Of a stretch of 64,000 nucleotides of DNA, positions 38,101 to 46,983 are shown piece by piece. The first letter of the stretch is position 1. Each line of letters starts with the position of its first letter. The notes under the pieces are model-generated. The model was given only the letters and a program-made list of their open reading frames with translations, was not told the origin of the DNA and searched no databases. The translations under genes were made by a program, and so were the position numbers. The stretch comes from Rhea pennata (Eukaryota; Chordata; Aves; Rheiformes; Rheidae), in the NCBI RefSeq assembly GCF_028389875.1, contig NC_084663.1, positions 216,714,876-216,778,875 on the forward strand, in the 5' to 3' direction.

Positions 38101-41100
38101 CCCAGGCAAAGCCCTGGCTATGCTTAGCTGGGATTACTGTATTCTCATATTTCCAGCTCAGCCAATAAGCTGTTTCAGCTCCTTTGCAAGTGCCCGGTAC
38201 GCTCTCGATAACCAACACAATGCCATCATAACAGTTAATTTTTTTGAGTTTGCTGGTTTGTTTCTTTTACCGTAGAGCCAGTCCTCTCTTTTCTGGCACT
38301 TCCTACACCCCAAATACTAAGGCATTTGAGCTAAATACTGAGAGGCTCCTTTGGGGTTTGCTGGCTGTATAAAACTTCCCTGCTGTTCCTGTCTTTCATT
38401 GACTCCATAAAATTAGGGATCTTTGGCTAGAAGGAACAAAGCAGAAGGGACAAACTCTGGCTTTTTATGATTGCATGGTGTGCATATGAAATGATATAAT
38501 GGGAGGCACGTGACTGCCTAGCTGGATAGTGTTAGGTGAATTTTCTGGCCAGTAAAGCTTTGCCTAAAGATATATATGACTGTCTATACAGACATACTTG
38601 AAACAAGAGAAGGTCCAGATGATAAGCTCAAACACAAAGAGATGAGCAGCAAATGAATTTCTTCAGCAAGATGGGAAACTTTCTGATCCAACCACTCAGA
38701 TAACTAAAATTCAGCTCTTTGAAAAGGATATTGCTGTTGAGTTTGAAATCTTCCTTCTGGACCATCTCAAAGGGCTATTCTCTTGCTCAGAAAAGCAGCC
38801 TGTGATTCAGACGGTGTTCATGGGAGTACTGCTACAGCAGTTTAAAAGGCAGGGTTCTTATATCTGTCATGCTTCCACATACTGACAATGAGAGCTTTGC
38901 TCTTAGTGGTGAGCAGTCTGAAAACCTATTGTCATCAGAAATTTCCATTTTACATAGTGCTTCTTACTCTCTTGCTCCATCTGGGATGATTTGCAGGTCA
39001 CCCAAGTTCATTGTATTTCTTTACGACTGAGCCAGTGGTAGCTTTCACAGTTGCTATTGGTGCAGGCTTTTGATATAGCCTCCTTCTTCCCCTTGGCACC
39101 CTATAGCAACACTCAGCTTGTCTGTAGTGACAGGCTATTCCTGTCCACTCATGTTCAGCTGCTTAGCTTTTTGCACATCTCAGTCTTGTTGTGAACCAAG
39201 GGCTGTCAGAACACCAGTTCTCTCCTGCTGTGAGTGTTTGAGAGCCTGTGGCTAGTGTGCTGACCCTGAGCTGGTTTGTGAAATGTTGCTGTTCTGCTAG
39301 CACCACCATGATCCCAGCCCAAGCCCAGCTCCTCTGGAGGCTTTAGCACTCACCTCCTCATACATGTGGGCTCCATACAAGGCCCACATGGCACAGGCCC
39401 TCTCCTCCAGACAGAAAAAACAGCTTATGCCCAGCATGTTAGTGGCTCACCTGGTAGAAGGTCAGATGCCAGCTGGCTTTGAGAATAGAAAAGGAAGATG
39501 AGAAGCCGCACTGTGTGCCACTGCAGAGGCCTGTACACCTTCACCTTATAGACAGGACCCTGGTAGACAACAGCTACATGCCCAGCTCACCTGCCATGCT
39601 TTCTTGTAGAAATCGATCACGCCGTACTCAAGCATCTAAAGATAATAGACTTGAGCCTCAGCCAGGAAGCTTTCGAAGCCCTGCTGCTACAGGACATCCT
39701 GCATATTGAGCAGCATGATGCCAAGGCCCGTGCACAAATGATACAAATTAATATTTTAGAGCTGGAGGACAAGCTGGAGGACACAGAGGTGAGCCATTGC
39801 CCAGCAGCCTAGGCACAGGGTTGCGGGCAGCAGCATCAGTCAGCCCTACTCTGGTGCCTGCATGCCCCCTCCCTAGCAGCTGCTCTACCATGTTATTTTC
39901 CCCCACTTAAGTGTGGTGACCTAGCCATCATCCTCTTCTTTCCTTTCCCTGATGCCACGCACAGCCCCAGGCTCAATGTTGCTGACTTCTCTTTTCTTTG
40001 CCCAGCCTGTGCTCTGCTATTGCAGGAGGAGCTGCTGCAGCTGGTGTCCCAGTCATCACGTCCACTGCTGGAGGAGGAGAATTTCCTGCCCATGATGGAA
40101 GTGCTAAACATGCAGCTCTCAGCCCTACGTACCAAGCACAACTATCTGCTCACCTTGCAGAAGCATCATATTGACCTGCAGTCCCAGTACCGGCAGGTGG
40201 CCCGCTTGGGTGCAGGGCTGCACTATGCACTACAGCAGCTCTGCCACCTGCATCCCCTCTATCGCTGTTCTGCCAAGACTTCCCTTAATGTTATCCATAC
40301 AGCCTTGCTCTCGGTAAAGCACGTGGAAACAAACGGTCAGGAGCCACTGGATGTCCAGCTGGTGGCATTTAGCAGGGCTGTCACACAGCAGTTTCTAGCG
40401 TATGTTCAGTGCTGCCTGCAGGAGAGGCACAGGCTGCTTCTCAGCCTCCTGGGAGCCCTGGTCCCCCTCCGGCTGAGCGGCCAGGTCAGCAGCCTGGAGT
40501 GGATTGCGTTCTGTCAGGGGCTGCAGGAGCCCGTGGCAGAGCAGCTGCTGCAGCCAAGCAAGGTGGCCCGGCCCAGCTGGGTGAGCCAGGCAGCATGGCA
40601 GGAGTGCGGGCTGCTAGAGTGCCTGCCACCTTTTCAGGGCCTGCGCACATCCCTGAGGGCACAGGCTGCCCAGTGGCAGGAGTACTTCTGCTTGCCCTCC
40701 ACTGTGGTGGGCCTAGCCCCATGGCCTGAGCACACACACCTGACCCTCTTCCAGCGCGCAATCCTGTGGCGTATATTCTGCCCAGAAAAGCTGTGCCGTG
40801 TGCTACAGGACCTCACTGCATGCCTCCTGGGTTGGTCCTGCATGGACAACAGCAGCAATGTGGCCAGGCTCTACCACTACAGTCAGAGCAGTGTGCCCCT
40901 GCTCCTCCTCACGCTGCCCTGCAACACTGCTGGTGCCACCACCCACCCGCTGCTCTGGATCCAGGAGCTGGCTGCACAGCAGCACTGCACGGTGAGCGCT
41001 TGGCAGGACCAAAATGATCAGGGCACTGGCTGAACGCCTTCAGGGGTGGCCAGCCCCTACACAGTTTTGGGAGGGTATCTTGGCCCTGTCCCTACACAGT

Positions 41101-44100
41101 CTGAGGTGGGAGAGATAGCAGCAGTCTTGTCCCTGCAGAGGTCTTTGTCTGCTCTTTGCAGGAGGAGGTCACTGTCATCTCCTTGGGCTGTCCGGGCTGC
41201 ATGCACCAGATCAGTGCGGCCCTGCGCACCTGCACAAGGACAGGCCACTGGTTGGTGCTGAACAACTGCCACTTGCAGGAGCACTGGCCCCCCGAGCTCC
41301 TGGCTGAGCTTGGCCAGGTCCTAGCAAGCTCTGACGGTAAGGCCCCTCCGCCCTGGGCTGCACTCCCACTCCTGCAGGCTGGCTCTGCTCTAACACACCC
41401 CTGTGACTTACTCATGCCCTCCCCTCCTGCTCTGAGCAGTGCCAGTGCATCATTGACAGCATATGCCCCAGGCCTGCACGACCTCTGCAGCCCTATTCTG
41501 CACTACTTCCCCCATCCATTGCCCTCACATATACCCAGCCCCTTCCCCAGCATACACATAGCCCTAGTGTCAGGCCCTATGCCGTCCCCCAGCTGCAGCC
41601 AATGCAAAAGTTGTCCCCTTGCACCATCCCATCCCAGCTGCACTGTATACATACCCATCTTACCTCTAGCAGCGCAGCCATCTCTGTTCCCAGGCTTTCC
41701 CGACAGAAGCTGTTTCCCCACTCTGCTGCAGACCATGATTCACCTCTTTGCAGACAAGGACAATGTATCACAGCTATCAAGGACCAAAGAGGACTATGTA
41801 ATCCATGCCAAATTCCGGCTCTGGCTCATTGCTGCAGCCTGCAACCCACGTGCTATACCAGGTATGTGGCTGGATGCCACTGCTGTATTGATGGAAATGC
41901 CTTTCTACAGCAGTCTGTGAAGTTGGCATGTCCAGGTGACTTAGTGTAACTCTGATGGGAGAGGTGTTGCTCATTCTCCTGGGTATGGTGGATAGGGACC
42001 TGCATGCCTGGATACCACACCCTAGTCCTTAACACTATGCTGCTGCAGGTGGAAATACTGCAGGCTCCTGGAGGTATAGTAACCCTGGAGGCCATGGTAC
42101 TGTGACAGTTCTGCCACTGCACATCATCCCTGCCTGGGGCCCCAGGCACAGGGGGAGACGCAGTACTGGCAGCAACACCCCTACAGGCCTGCTGCGCCAG
42201 CGTGCGGTTGCCATCTTCTGCGAGACACCCCTGGACCTGAAGGCACTCCTGTTGCACACCTACACCAAGGTGCTGAACCAGCATGTAGGGTCAGGGTCAT
42301 GGAGGCAGAGCCTGGCTCTTCTAGTGCTGCACACTGTGCTACTGCATCGCCAGCACTACAGCCGGAACCTGCAGGCTGCATGCTACCAATGGTGAGTCAG
42401 GGACACTGACAGCGATGCTGCTCCCCTGGTGTGACCTTGCGCTGGCTGCAGGCTGCCCTGATGTGGTCACATGACTGCTCTCTTCCCAGGACTGAGAATG
42501 AGCTCTTTGCTGGCTTACGTGCCCAGGAGCACCTCCTGCATCTGCTTTCCAACCCTGAAGAGGCCCTTAAAGTGCTGACAGGTAGAGCAGTGCCATACTG
42601 CTCCCAGAAGGAGCAGGACTCTGCACACTAGCAGCAAGGGAATTCCCTCACCCCTGCCAAGATCCACTAGCATAACCACTGCTGCACTCCCTGCTCCATC
42701 ATCACCCAGCAGCACCCAGCATCAGCTGCACCTTCAGGAGCTCCTGCCAGGAGCCAGGAAGACTGGGCCTAGGATGTTACAAGCCAGCTGAGCAAGTCAC
42801 AGTCCCTCCTTATTTCAGGATCAATTCTTTATGGAGGTCACATACTGGATGGAGGAGATGCAGCAGCTGTGCAGAGCCTAGCTCAGGAATGCCTGGACAC
42901 TGCATCCCAACTGCCGCCAGGCTCTGGGATTCGGAACCTCCTTGCCTCTCTCCAGCACTGCTGCAGCACAGGTAAGAACATGCCCTTTACCCAGAGAAGC
43001 TCAGCAGCATGCATATTTGGGGAAAGAGAAGGGTAAGAAAATGTACACCTTCCTAGCAATAGTGCCCCTTTACAGCAGAGTGACAGTGTGGGACATCATC
43101 TGTAGGCTGGAGGGAAAACACAGGGCCATGAGCTGTGCCTGTCTGCCTCCAGGTTTGTCTGAGGATGAAGTGACTTCAGAGATCCAGAGGTGCATCCAGC
43201 AGCTCCCCAGCCTAGCAGCGACAGCCTCTTGCAGTGTGGTCCAGGGCTTGCAGAAAGAGCTGCTAGCAGTCCAGAGCTGTGCCATGCTCTCCAATCTTCT
43301 CCGTTCCCAGCAGGTCTGGCAGCCCCGTCAGCTCCCAGCCAGCCAGCAGCAGGAGGCCCTGAGGCAGTTTGCAGAACAGGGCCTAGCACTGATAGTAGGG
43401 CTGCAGCAGGACCTACAGATGCAAGGATGGGAGGTAGGAGGCCGAAGTAATTTCCCACAGGAACAATCTGAGCCTAAACCTGGACCTTTGCATCAGTTCC
43501 TGCTAGAAGAGTGTGGAAGTTTCCTGGCTTTACTGCACCAGGTGGAAAAAGACCTCAGCTGTGTGCAGGAGCACCTGAAGGGTGGGGTCTGCCAATCACC
43601 CCGGTGTACTGCTATCCTACGGGCGCTGCAACAAGGATGTCTGCCACAGCTGTGGCTGCGCTATGTTCCTGCAGGGCCACAGGTCCCAAGCAAGTGGCTG
43701 AAAACACTACAGAGTCGCTGCCAGCTGCTGTGCAGCTACCTGGACGCAATGGGAGGACAGCCCGTGCTGCTTTACCACCTCTCTGCGTTCCAGCACCCAC
43801 GCCGGCTCCCATTGGCACTACTCCAGGAGACAGCCCTGGCAGAGAAGCAAGAGCTGGACCAGTACCAACTGGATCAGCAGGTAGTGCTACCCTCCCTATT
43901 GCAGACATATGTACTGCTTCAGGAGAGATCAGGTCATGTCTCATCTCCCTGCTGTTGACTTCCAGGTGCTGCCCAACCTGTTGCCTCCTGCTGCACCTCC
44001 AGAGACAGGCCTGCTCCTGACAGGCCTGGAGGTGCGCAATGCACTGTGGGACATACGCTTAGCTGTACTGCAAGACACTTACTCTGCCCAGCCCTGTCTG

Positions 44101-44331
44101 CTTCCCCCTGTCTGGATCAGGGCAGTGCAAAAGGAAAAACCTTTGGCTCATAGCACTGCTCCCTCCCAGACACAGTATCGCTGCCCTGTCTTCCTAGGAC
44201 AGCTTCACGAGCCTGTACACCTGGCCAGCCACCAGGCTGTGCTACATGTGGTACTGCCCTGCAAGATCTCCCCAACCCTCTGTGCACAGCGCCGTGTGCA
44301 CATTGTCAGCCGGTTGCCATGCCCAAAATAA
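3446..44331 (+). CDS. DNHD1: DNHD1, dynein heavy chain domain protein 1 (5' partial, 30 exons)
   Basis: Spliced gene, 5' end outside the window. Exons: 3446-3722, 3962-4089, 8368-8566, 10552-10643, 11128-11332, 14609-14734, 14837-14934, 15283-18342, 18685-18829, 20014-20206, 20592-20886, 22362-24018, 24236-24465, 24641-24845, 25695-25797, 26902-27051, 27244-27408, 30727-31158, 31401-31838, 32168-32308, 33057-33245, 39610-39788, 40026-40991, 41162-41336, 41754-41861, 42187-42391, 42490-42581, 42819-42971, 43153-43880, 43966-44331. Every junction keeps phase. The order linker, AAA1-4, stalk, AAA5-6, C-terminal domain is that of a dynein heavy chain. The diverged ATP sites and the RRP8 neighbourhood identify DNHD1, which in mammals is needed for sperm flagella. 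Human DNHD1 is about 4,750 residues, so about 900 N-terminal residues are missing here. Two in-exon frame breaks (16121-16190 and near 31694) mean this copy is either a decaying gene or carries assembly errors. Confidence 0.9.
4555..6880 (+). mobile_element. Ancient CR1-type LINE remnants (sense), reverse transcriptase fossil
   Basis: Heavily mutated but colinear pieces of a CR1-like ORF2 can be read in shifting frames. [14 protein letters not shown] near 5255-5300 matches the GNYRPVSLTSVPGK block. [10 protein letters not shown] near 6050 matches the [10 protein letters not shown] block. KVLHTGKN near 6345 matches KVLHLGRNN, and the '[11 protein letters not shown]' stretch near 6467 continues it. 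Frames are broken many times. It is much older than the copies at 6919 and 18978. Confidence 0.6.
6919..8250 (-). mobile_element. CR1 LINE, 1.3 kb 3' part with reverse-transcriptase remnant (antisense)
   Basis: On the minus strand it encodes RT motifs [26 protein letters not shown] and a catalytic block [10 protein letters not shown] (F-A/T-D-D type), then the CR1 C-terminus and 3' end (CCATTCTGTGATTCTGTG orientation at 6919-6935). The frame is broken near 8020. A local tandem duplication lies at about 7448-7505, shared with the copy at 18978-19800. It sits in the DNHD1 intron before the 8368 exon. Confidence 0.93.
8903..9192 (+). mobile_element. CR1 3' fragment (sense) interrupted by a microsatellite
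   Basis: The CR1 sequence 'GGCCTGGAGCATCTC...CCTGGAGAAGAAAAGACT' breaks off into a (TATATG)n tract and resumes with GTGGAGTCTCCTTCTC, ending in three ATTCTATG units. The tract replaces about 250 bp of element. Confidence 0.85.
8986..9042 (+). repeat. (TATATG)n / (TACATG) microsatellite
   Basis: 57 bp of near-perfect hexamers with a short TACATG variant core, inside a CR1 element. A (TG)n run also follows at about 9192-9208. Confidence 0.9.
9225..9538 (+). mobile_element. CR1 3' fragment (sense)
   Basis: Contains GCCAGACTCTTCCCAGTAG, GGAGTCTCCATC, GAGATATTCAAAACATGACT and terminal TTCTATGATTCTGTGGTTCT. It is immediately downstream of another CR1 3' end, so two insertions lie in tandem. Confidence 0.85.
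10230..10425 (-). mobile_element. Old CR1 3' fragment (antisense)
   Basis: GGAAGGGATCTTTGGAGGTC, GGTTCAGTTAGAGCA and ATCTCAAAGGATGGAGA follow the order of antisense CR1, strongly diverged. It ends about 130 bp before a DNHD1 exon. Confidence 0.7.
11815..11957 (-). mobile_element. CR1 3' fragment (antisense)
   Basis: Starts with ATAGAATCATAGAATCAG then GGTTGGAAGGGACCTCTGG and GTCACCTAGAGCATG; a relatively young 140-bp 3' end. Confidence 0.9.
12436..13020 (-). mobile_element. Old CR1 fragment (antisense), about 0.6 kb
   Basis: GACTTCTGGATCTCCTTTAA, GCCCCCAGCCTGTCTACCTG, CTTGGTGTCATCCATAGACT and CCACTTGTCCAACT keep the colinear order of antisense CR1 (compare 6919-8250) at high divergence. Confidence 0.75.
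13021..14608 (+). other. DNHD1 intron, mostly featureless
   Basis: A short LINE-like trace may exist near 14210-14260, where a GLFSPEK-type reading resembles the CR1 GLFSLEK block. Parts of 13530-13850 may be very old repeat. Nothing else was supported. Confidence 0.35.
15283..18342 (+). CDS. DNHD1: DNHD1 giant exon: end of linker, AAA1 and most of AAA2
   Basis: A single 3,060-bp exon. It encodes the end of the linker, then AAA1 with Walker A GRCGAGKT (16500-16523) and AAA2 with Walker A GPAGSGKT (17544-17567). In AAA1 the usual Walker B/catalytic segment (CFDEFNR in motor dyneins) reads LLLETVEL, so the catalytic glutamate is replaced; ATP may bind but hydrolysis is unlikely. AAA2 keeps WLVFDGT. 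An insert rich in Ser, Glu, Lys and Arg (about 16740-16900) follows the AAA1 Walker B region. A 35-bp tandem duplication at 16121-16190 shifts the frame: translation from the exon start stops at 16210-16212. Removing one unit restores an unbroken frame through [14 protein letters not shown] to the donor at 18343. Confidence 0.9.
16121..16190 (+). repeat. 35-bp perfect tandem duplication inside a DNHD1 exon
   Basis: Units 16121-16155 and 16156-16190 are identical; each begins ATGGCACGCTGCTGG and ends CTCACCACCACC. 35 is not a multiple of 3, so the duplication breaks the DNHD1 frame. Confidence 0.97.
18685..20886 (+). CDS. DNHD1: DNHD1 exons for end of AAA2 and AAA3
   Basis: Three exons (18685-18829, 20014-20206, 20592-20886). 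The first carries [10 protein letters not shown], the counterpart of the conserved dynein segment between AAA2 and AAA3 (SLVWSIGG type). The third holds AAA3 with an intact Walker A, GEPGCGKS (20655-20678), and a Walker B-like run [11 protein letters not shown]3 is therefore the best preserved nucleotide site after AAA2. The intron between the first two exons received a sense CR1 element (18978-19800). Confidence 0.88.
18978..19800 (+). mobile_element. CR1 LINE, 0.8 kb 3' part (sense), twin of the 6919-8250 copy
   Basis: Near-identical by eye to the 3' 800 bp of the antisense copy at 6919-8250, including the same internal tandem duplication at about 19215-19262. Encodes [19 protein letters not shown] and the CR1 C-terminus in one open frame, then the 3' UTR. 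It lies in a DNHD1 intron, about 210 bp before the 20014 exon. Confidence 0.92.
20887..22361 (+). other. DNHD1 intron without recognisable features
   Basis: 1.5 kb with only the poly-A run at 22040-22060. No transposon or exon seen. Confidence 0.45.
22040..22060 (+). repeat. Poly-A tract (21 A)
   Basis: Homopolymer inside a DNHD1 intron; no clear retroposon body was recognised upstream. Confidence 0.9.
22362..24465 (+). CDS. DNHD1: DNHD1 exons spanning AAA3-AAA4
   Basis: A 1,657-bp exon (22362-24018) and a 230-bp exon (24236-24465). The AAA4 P-loop is gone: where motor dyneins have GVGGSGRQSL the sequence reads [10 protein letters not shown], with no GK[ST]. A low-complexity acidic stretch ([17 protein letters not shown], near 23153-23203) precedes AAA4. 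Inside the large exon, 23391-23462 looks like a 72-bp intron (AAAAA|GTAAGT donor, CTCCTGCCAG acceptor). It is in frame and has no stop, so the exon may really be 22362-23390 plus 23463-24018. I cannot decide without transcripts. Confidence 0.85.
24641..31158 (+). CDS. DNHD1: DNHD1 exons for AAA4-stalk and microtubule-binding tip
   Basis: Five exons: 24641-24845, 25695-25797, 26902-27051, 27244-27408, 30727-31158. The second and third encode the Lys/Glu/Gln-rich ascending coiled coil ([15 protein letters not shown], then [15 protein letters not shown]). The fourth matches the segment just before the dynein microtubule-binding tip, with [13 protein letters not shown] corresponding to QQKPDWATAKQLLG in motor dyneins. 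The fifth holds the small helical tip and the descending coiled coil, including [14 protein letters not shown] where motors have CMWVRAMDVYSRV. The stalk is thus complete in length, which is notable for a protein with degraded ATPase sites. Confidence 0.88.
24846..25694 (+). other. DNHD1 stalk-region intron, nothing seen
   Basis: 850 bp of unique-looking sequence between two stalk exons. Confidence 0.45.
27409..30726 (+). other. 3.3-kb DNHD1 intron within the microtubule-binding tip
   Basis: Unique-looking sequence without CR1. It splits the stalk tip between [12 protein letters not shown] and the following helix. No RNA gene or nested gene was recognised. Confidence 0.45.
31401..33245 (+). 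CDS. DNHD1: DNHD1 AAA5 exons, containing a frame break
   Basis: Three exons: 31401-31838, 32168-32308, 33057-33245. The first runs in frame through [12 protein letters not shown], then hits a TGA at 31722-31724. The alignable continuation ([18 protein letters not shown], then [16 protein letters not shown]) is in another frame. One extra G at about 31694 would join the two, matching the dynein pattern W..QGL.....S..N. The donor at 31839 and the next exon are in phase only if that base is restored. The last exon ends the AAA5 part with [16 protein letters not shown], equivalent to FRFYITTKL in motors. Confidence 0.85.
35132..35175 (+). repeat. Abutting T33-G11 homopolymers
   Basis: 33 T (35132-35164) directly followed by 11 G (35165-35175), in the longest DNHD1 intron. 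No transposon ends are evident on either side. Confidence 0.9.
37203..37840 (-). mobile_element. CR1 fragment (antisense), 0.64 kb
   Basis: Begins with ATAGAATCACAGAATAGCTG and runs through the C-terminal RT region. The minus-strand peptide [14 protein letters not shown] is the [14 protein letters not shown] block. Intermediate age. Confidence 0.9.
39610..42391 (+). CDS. DNHD1: DNHD1 exons for AAA5-AAA6 linker helices and AAA6
   Basis: Five exons: 39610-39788, 40026-40991, 41162-41336, 41754-41861, 42187-42391. They begin with the charged helices after AAA5 ([15 protein letters not shown]) and pass through the long 966-bp exon. The AAA6 signature follows: [15 protein letters not shown] and [13 protein letters not shown] (motors: AISLGQGQ, WVVLQNCHL), then [10 protein letters not shown] (motors: FRLWLTS). 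The exon at 42187 was placed by phase: its acceptor is CCCCTACAG, and an upstream CTGCTGCAG was not used because it breaks the frame. Confidence 0.87.
42490..44331 (+). CDS. DNHD1: DNHD1 C-terminal domain exons
   Basis: Four exons: 42490-42581, 42819-42971, 43153-43880, 43966-44331. They carry the dynein C-terminal signature [14 protein letters not shown] (motors: ECNYGGRVTDDWD), followed by the helical and barrel parts. The terminal stretch with [14 protein letters not shown] corresponds to VYVHGLFLEGARWD, and YRCPVFL to the conserved CPVY motif near the end of the chain. The stop TAA is at 44329-44331. The final intron is only 85 bp. Confidence 0.9.
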
Positions 44332-44332
44332 A
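44327..44332 (+). terminator. DNHD1: DNHD1 polyadenylation signal AATAAA overlapping the stop codon
   Basis: CCA AAA TAA A: the TAA stop is the middle of an AATAAA hexamer. A second AATAAA follows at 44556-44561. If the first is used the 3'UTR is only a few tens of bases. Confidence 0.55.
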
Positions 44333-44786
44333 GGGGAAGCTGGAGTCCACAGGGTGTGAGACTCCAGGCAGGGGGCCCTCCACCAGGCAAGGGCACATAC
44401 ATTCTAGAAAAAAAGAGCTGGTCTCTCAGGTCAGCAACTAAGGGAAAGCCCATTTCCTCTCTGCTTCAAACAAAATAACCTGCAGCTACCAACAAACTCC
44501 GGGCAGGAAGGGCTCACAGAACAGTAGGGGTGGAGAAGCAGACCCGAGTTACAGAAATAAATTGATATATTAGTGTGTATAAAACATGCTGCTTCCTCTG
44601 TACAGTGCCCTAGCCGGGCGCAGGCTCCCCACAGGGAGTTCACACATATATAAATAAGGCCCAGACAGCTGCATACAGTATTTACAGCCCGCGGGGGGCT
44701 AGTGCTTGCTCCGGGGCCAGCCCCACCAAGACCAGCTGCTATGCCCAGCCCGCAGGATCATCCATCCCAGCCTGGACTGGCCAGGT

Positions 44787-46983
44787 TCATTTCAGGTCCA
44801 CATCAAAGTCCAGCACCAGCAGCTTGGTCTCCTCTGTGCCATTGCGGCTGCCCACCGCACACACAAGCTTGGTGTTGGAGGCACGGATGCGCCACACTAC
44901 ACCCCCACTGCCCCCACTTTCTAATGCAACCAGGTTGCGCACAAACTCGCCCGTCTTGAGGTCCCAGAGCTTGACGGTACCATCATCTGAGCTGGTTACC
45001 ACAAATTTAGAGCTGAACTGTAGGCAGGTCACGGCACTCTGGTGCTTGCTGGGCCCTGGAGGAAGAGGATATCTGTTAGTCATCCCATGCTTCCATCTCC
45101 AATCCAACACTCCCTGTGAAGGGAGTTGTTACATCCCCCTGCACTCACCCTGCAGCGTTTGCAGGCACTGGCCCGTCTTGATGTCCCAGATCTTGACTGT
45201 GGAGTCAGCGTTGCCAGATACCAGGATGTTGTCACGTAGCTCCATGCCACTAGTGAGTGACTGATGTCCCATTAGAGTGTGTAGGCAATTTCCACTCTCT
45301 ACATCCCACACTCGAATTGATGTGTCCAGAGAGCCACTCACAATGTGTGTCCCATCAAACTGCACAGAGAGATGAAGGTCAGCATGGCCTGCCCAGAAAG
45401 GGGAGGAGCGTTCTTGGCAGAATCATATCAGGAATTTAGGGCAAAGTAGATTAGCCAGATGCACATAGCTTATTCAGAGTGAATATGCATTTGTTTCCCT
45501 TTCAGGAACGGGACATTGTTTGTGTATGCCTGCAGTACAGGTGCATGTAAGGGGCCCAGGAGAAAGGAAGACAGTGCCTCACTTGCAGAGTACAGATGTG
45601 GCCCATGTTTCCCTGCAGCACGTGCATGGGGTGGGATGGGGGGGTAGAGATAGCCTCTCACTTACAGGAACAGAAATGGCTTTTGTATCCCTGCAGCATG
45701 AGTGGGAAGGAAAGGGTAGCCAGGATCTTACCTGCAGGGAATAGACGCGGTTTGTGTGTCCCTGCAGCGTATGAGTGCAGCTCTCACTCTCAGGGTCCCA
45801 CACTTTCACTGTGTAGTCATATGCACCGCTCACCACCTTGTGCCCATCATACTGCACACAGCGCACAGCAGCCACGTGGCCCATCAGCACATGCAGACAT
45901 TGCCCAGTCTCGATGTCCCAGAGGCGCAGCGTGGCGTCCCGTGAGCCACTCACAACCCTATGGGCAAGGGTGCACTTGGGGCCTGATTGTGTCAACACCA
46001 GACTTCACCCAACTGAGACAAACCTGGAAACAGCAGCTTCCCTCTGGGTAGCCCCAGCTTATTCTCCCCATGGACACTTCTTCCCACATAGTATCTTTCA
46101 GCTACAGATCAGTCCAAGCCTTGAACATCTCTGCACCTTCACTTGCCCCATACCCAAACCACCCACCAGCCCAGGCCCCCCCTACCTGTTCCCATGCAAA
46201 TGCATGCAGCGCACTGTGGATGTATGCCCATACAGTGTGTGCACACATTCGCCTGTGTCTGCATTCCACACTTTGAGCGTCCGGTCTGTAGAACCGCTGA
46301 TGACAATGCTGTCCCTCATCTGGGAGGACCAGACACCCCCTGTGTGGCCAACCAGTGTCTGCACACACTACCAAGAAAAATGCAATGAGATGCTGGTTTG
46401 AGAATAGGTGAACAACACAACAAGAAGGAAAAGCAAAGTGTAGGACTTTATCTGGACAGGGGACTGGCAAGGCTCTTCAGGGCAGCAGTCCCTGTCCCTG
46501 CAAACTCAGAAACCCAAGACAGAGCCTTCTCATAATGACCTCTCACTATCCTAAAGCCAATGGAATTTCTTGCCCTTTCTGGATCTCCAGGATGGTGATC
46601 CACACTTGCGGACTTCCAGTGGAAACACATACATGGCCAACTCCTACTCATTTGTTACTGCACCAACCCTGGCCTCTAGCTTAAGACAGCTCTTCTCATC
46701 AGTCAAATCCTCTCCTCAGCTACACTCTGCCAGAGGCAAGACAAACCCACCTAAAAGGCCATGACCCCTGTCACACCACTACCTGTCCCTGCAGCAATGC
46801 AGAGGAGCAGCAGAGCTCTCAGTATGCCAGTGCAGCAGCCTTACAACATAACTCTGGACAACAGCTCACCTCTCCAGTGACAGCTGACCATACTTTGAGC
46901 GTATTGTCATCTGAGCCACTGACTATCCGGTTGCCACAGAACTGCAGGCAGGTAATGACATGGTCATCATGTCCCTTCAGCAC
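44787..46983 (-). CDS. FBXW7-like: WD40 propeller exons of the FBXW7-like gene
   Basis: Five exons (46983-46870, 46367-46186, 45957-45732, 45359-45149, 45055-44787) encode residues 439-771: [19 protein letters not shown] to the C-terminal [11 protein letters not shown]. The repeats keep the GH...V...WD spacing of the eight-bladed FBXW7 propeller. The phosphate-contacting arginines lie in [22 protein letters not shown] and [11 protein letters not shown], all unchanged. Blade-level differences from FBXW7 are few (for example LRLWD for LRVWD). The stop TGA is at 44789-44787. Confidence 0.93.

Larger units (their letters stand above)
33246..39609 (+). other. 6.4-kb DNHD1 intron, largest in the window
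   Basis: Holds the T33-G11 tract (35132), the antisense CR1 (37203-37840) and otherwise unassigned sequence. A cysteine-rich open frame at 33948-34355 has no supporting homology. Confidence 0.5.
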
